This document shows, piece after piece, positions 63,661 through 64,000 of a DNA stretch of 64,000 nucleotides; position 1 is the first letter of the stretch, and every line of letters begins with the position of its first letter. Location: contig NZ_FOMA01000009.1 in NCBI RefSeq assembly GCF_900112495.1, forward strand, positions 40,702 to 104,701. Direction: 5' to 3'. Under the pieces are notes generated by a model. The model was not told the origin of the DNA and made no database searches. It worked only from the letters and a program-made list of their open reading frames with translations. Origin of the DNA: Bacillus sp. OV322 (GTDB taxonomy: Bacteria > Bacillota > Bacilli > Bacillales > DSM-1321). The translations under genes and the position numbers were made by a program.

Positions 63661-63707
63661 AAAACAACGAGTGAATGTTCACTGAAATTCACCTCCTTTG
63701 TTTTTTA
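63661..63707 (+). terminator. Terminator of the arsRBC operon
   Basis: AAAACAACGAGTGAAT ... ATTCAC..CTTTGTTTTTT hairpin with T run. Confidence 0.65.
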
Positions 63708-63814
63708 ATGAATAAGTCTGCATGGTACACTCCTAACAGAAGTTAATTAGCAAAAACTTGCAACCTCTTATTTCATTAACATTGGAGTGTCTATACTTAG
63801 AATATGTACAATAA

Positions 63815-63849
63815 GAAAAAAACCAGCCTTTTAAAAGCTGGTTTTTTTA
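63815..63849. terminator. Terminator, mainly for the minus-strand protease gene
   Basis: AAAAAAACCAGC / GCTGGTTTTTTT perfect hairpin, usable in both directions. Confidence 0.9.
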
Positions 63850-63868
63850 TGCTAGGAATAGAAAACGA

Positions 63869-64000
<132 letters not shown>

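Overview
The window looks like chromosomal DNA of a low-GC, spore-former-type Bacillaceae (Bacillus/Cytobacillus/Mesobacillus-like). Signs are AGGAGG-type ribosome sites, many TTG and GTG starts, YtrA-type GntR, ThiW under a TPP riboswitch, a T-box leader, a DesR/Des pair, a DUF2975-XRE pair and the end of an M4 neutral protease. No rRNA, tRNA or CRISPR array was found. The species cannot be fixed from sequence alone.

Layout. 0-8 kb: LCP cell-wall protein; a GntR-controlled operon with two ABC ATPases and two membrane proteins; thiW with its TPP riboswitch; a PadR-HAAS pair. 8-12.6 kb: isochorismatase-type hydrolase, cold shock protein, acyl-lipid desaturase plus a DesR relic with no DesK, and a prolyl-4-hydroxylase-like enzyme. 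12.8-25 kb: many small regulator-plus-target cassettes (ArsR/aldo-keto reductase, HTH/MFS, DUF2975/XRE/membrane protein, MFS/TetR with clear operators). 25-48 kb: accessory genes with many single-base frameshifts (MarR, PAS-STAS, MFS, GNAT, SUKH, nucleotidyltransferase and others), IS3 and IS1595 relics, Rrf2/NmrA and Lrp/AhpD divergent pairs, an MFS/XRE pair around a large palindrome, and a ROK-MFS-acetyltransferase sugar cassette. 49.1-52.2 kb: an IS4-like unit with inverted ends and a 7-bp direct repeat that holds a PHA-synthase-like gene inside a split transposase. 52.4-54 kb: a T-box-controlled GNAT-peptidase E cassette between two arrays of 21-bp repeats. 54.4-59.7 kb: threonine-aldolase-like enzyme, SulP transporter, hydrolase and quinone oxidoreductase. 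59.8-63.7 kb: an arsenic region. 63.9 kb to the end: 3' end of a neutral protease gene.

Two things stand out. First, the arsenic region joins a conventional arsR-arsB-arsC operon to an arsI (C-As lyase) gene, preceded by a MarR-family regulator with two vicinal Cys pairs and two small undescribed proteins, one ending in Cys-Cys-Cys. Three near-identical 13-bp boxes (TTGCAA-W-WTGCAA), two of them on the -35 of recognisable promoters, punctuate this set, so a MarR-type organoarsenical-responsive module is a reasonable hypothesis. Second, the window is dense in small repeats: about ten copies of a ~235-bp non-coding, hairpin-rich element with imperfect terminal inverted repeats (MITE-like; some ends resemble the edge of an IS1595 relic), and three arrays of strictly 21-bp-spaced units.

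The many single-base frameshifts may be real decay or assembly errors at short homopolymers; reads would be needed to tell.
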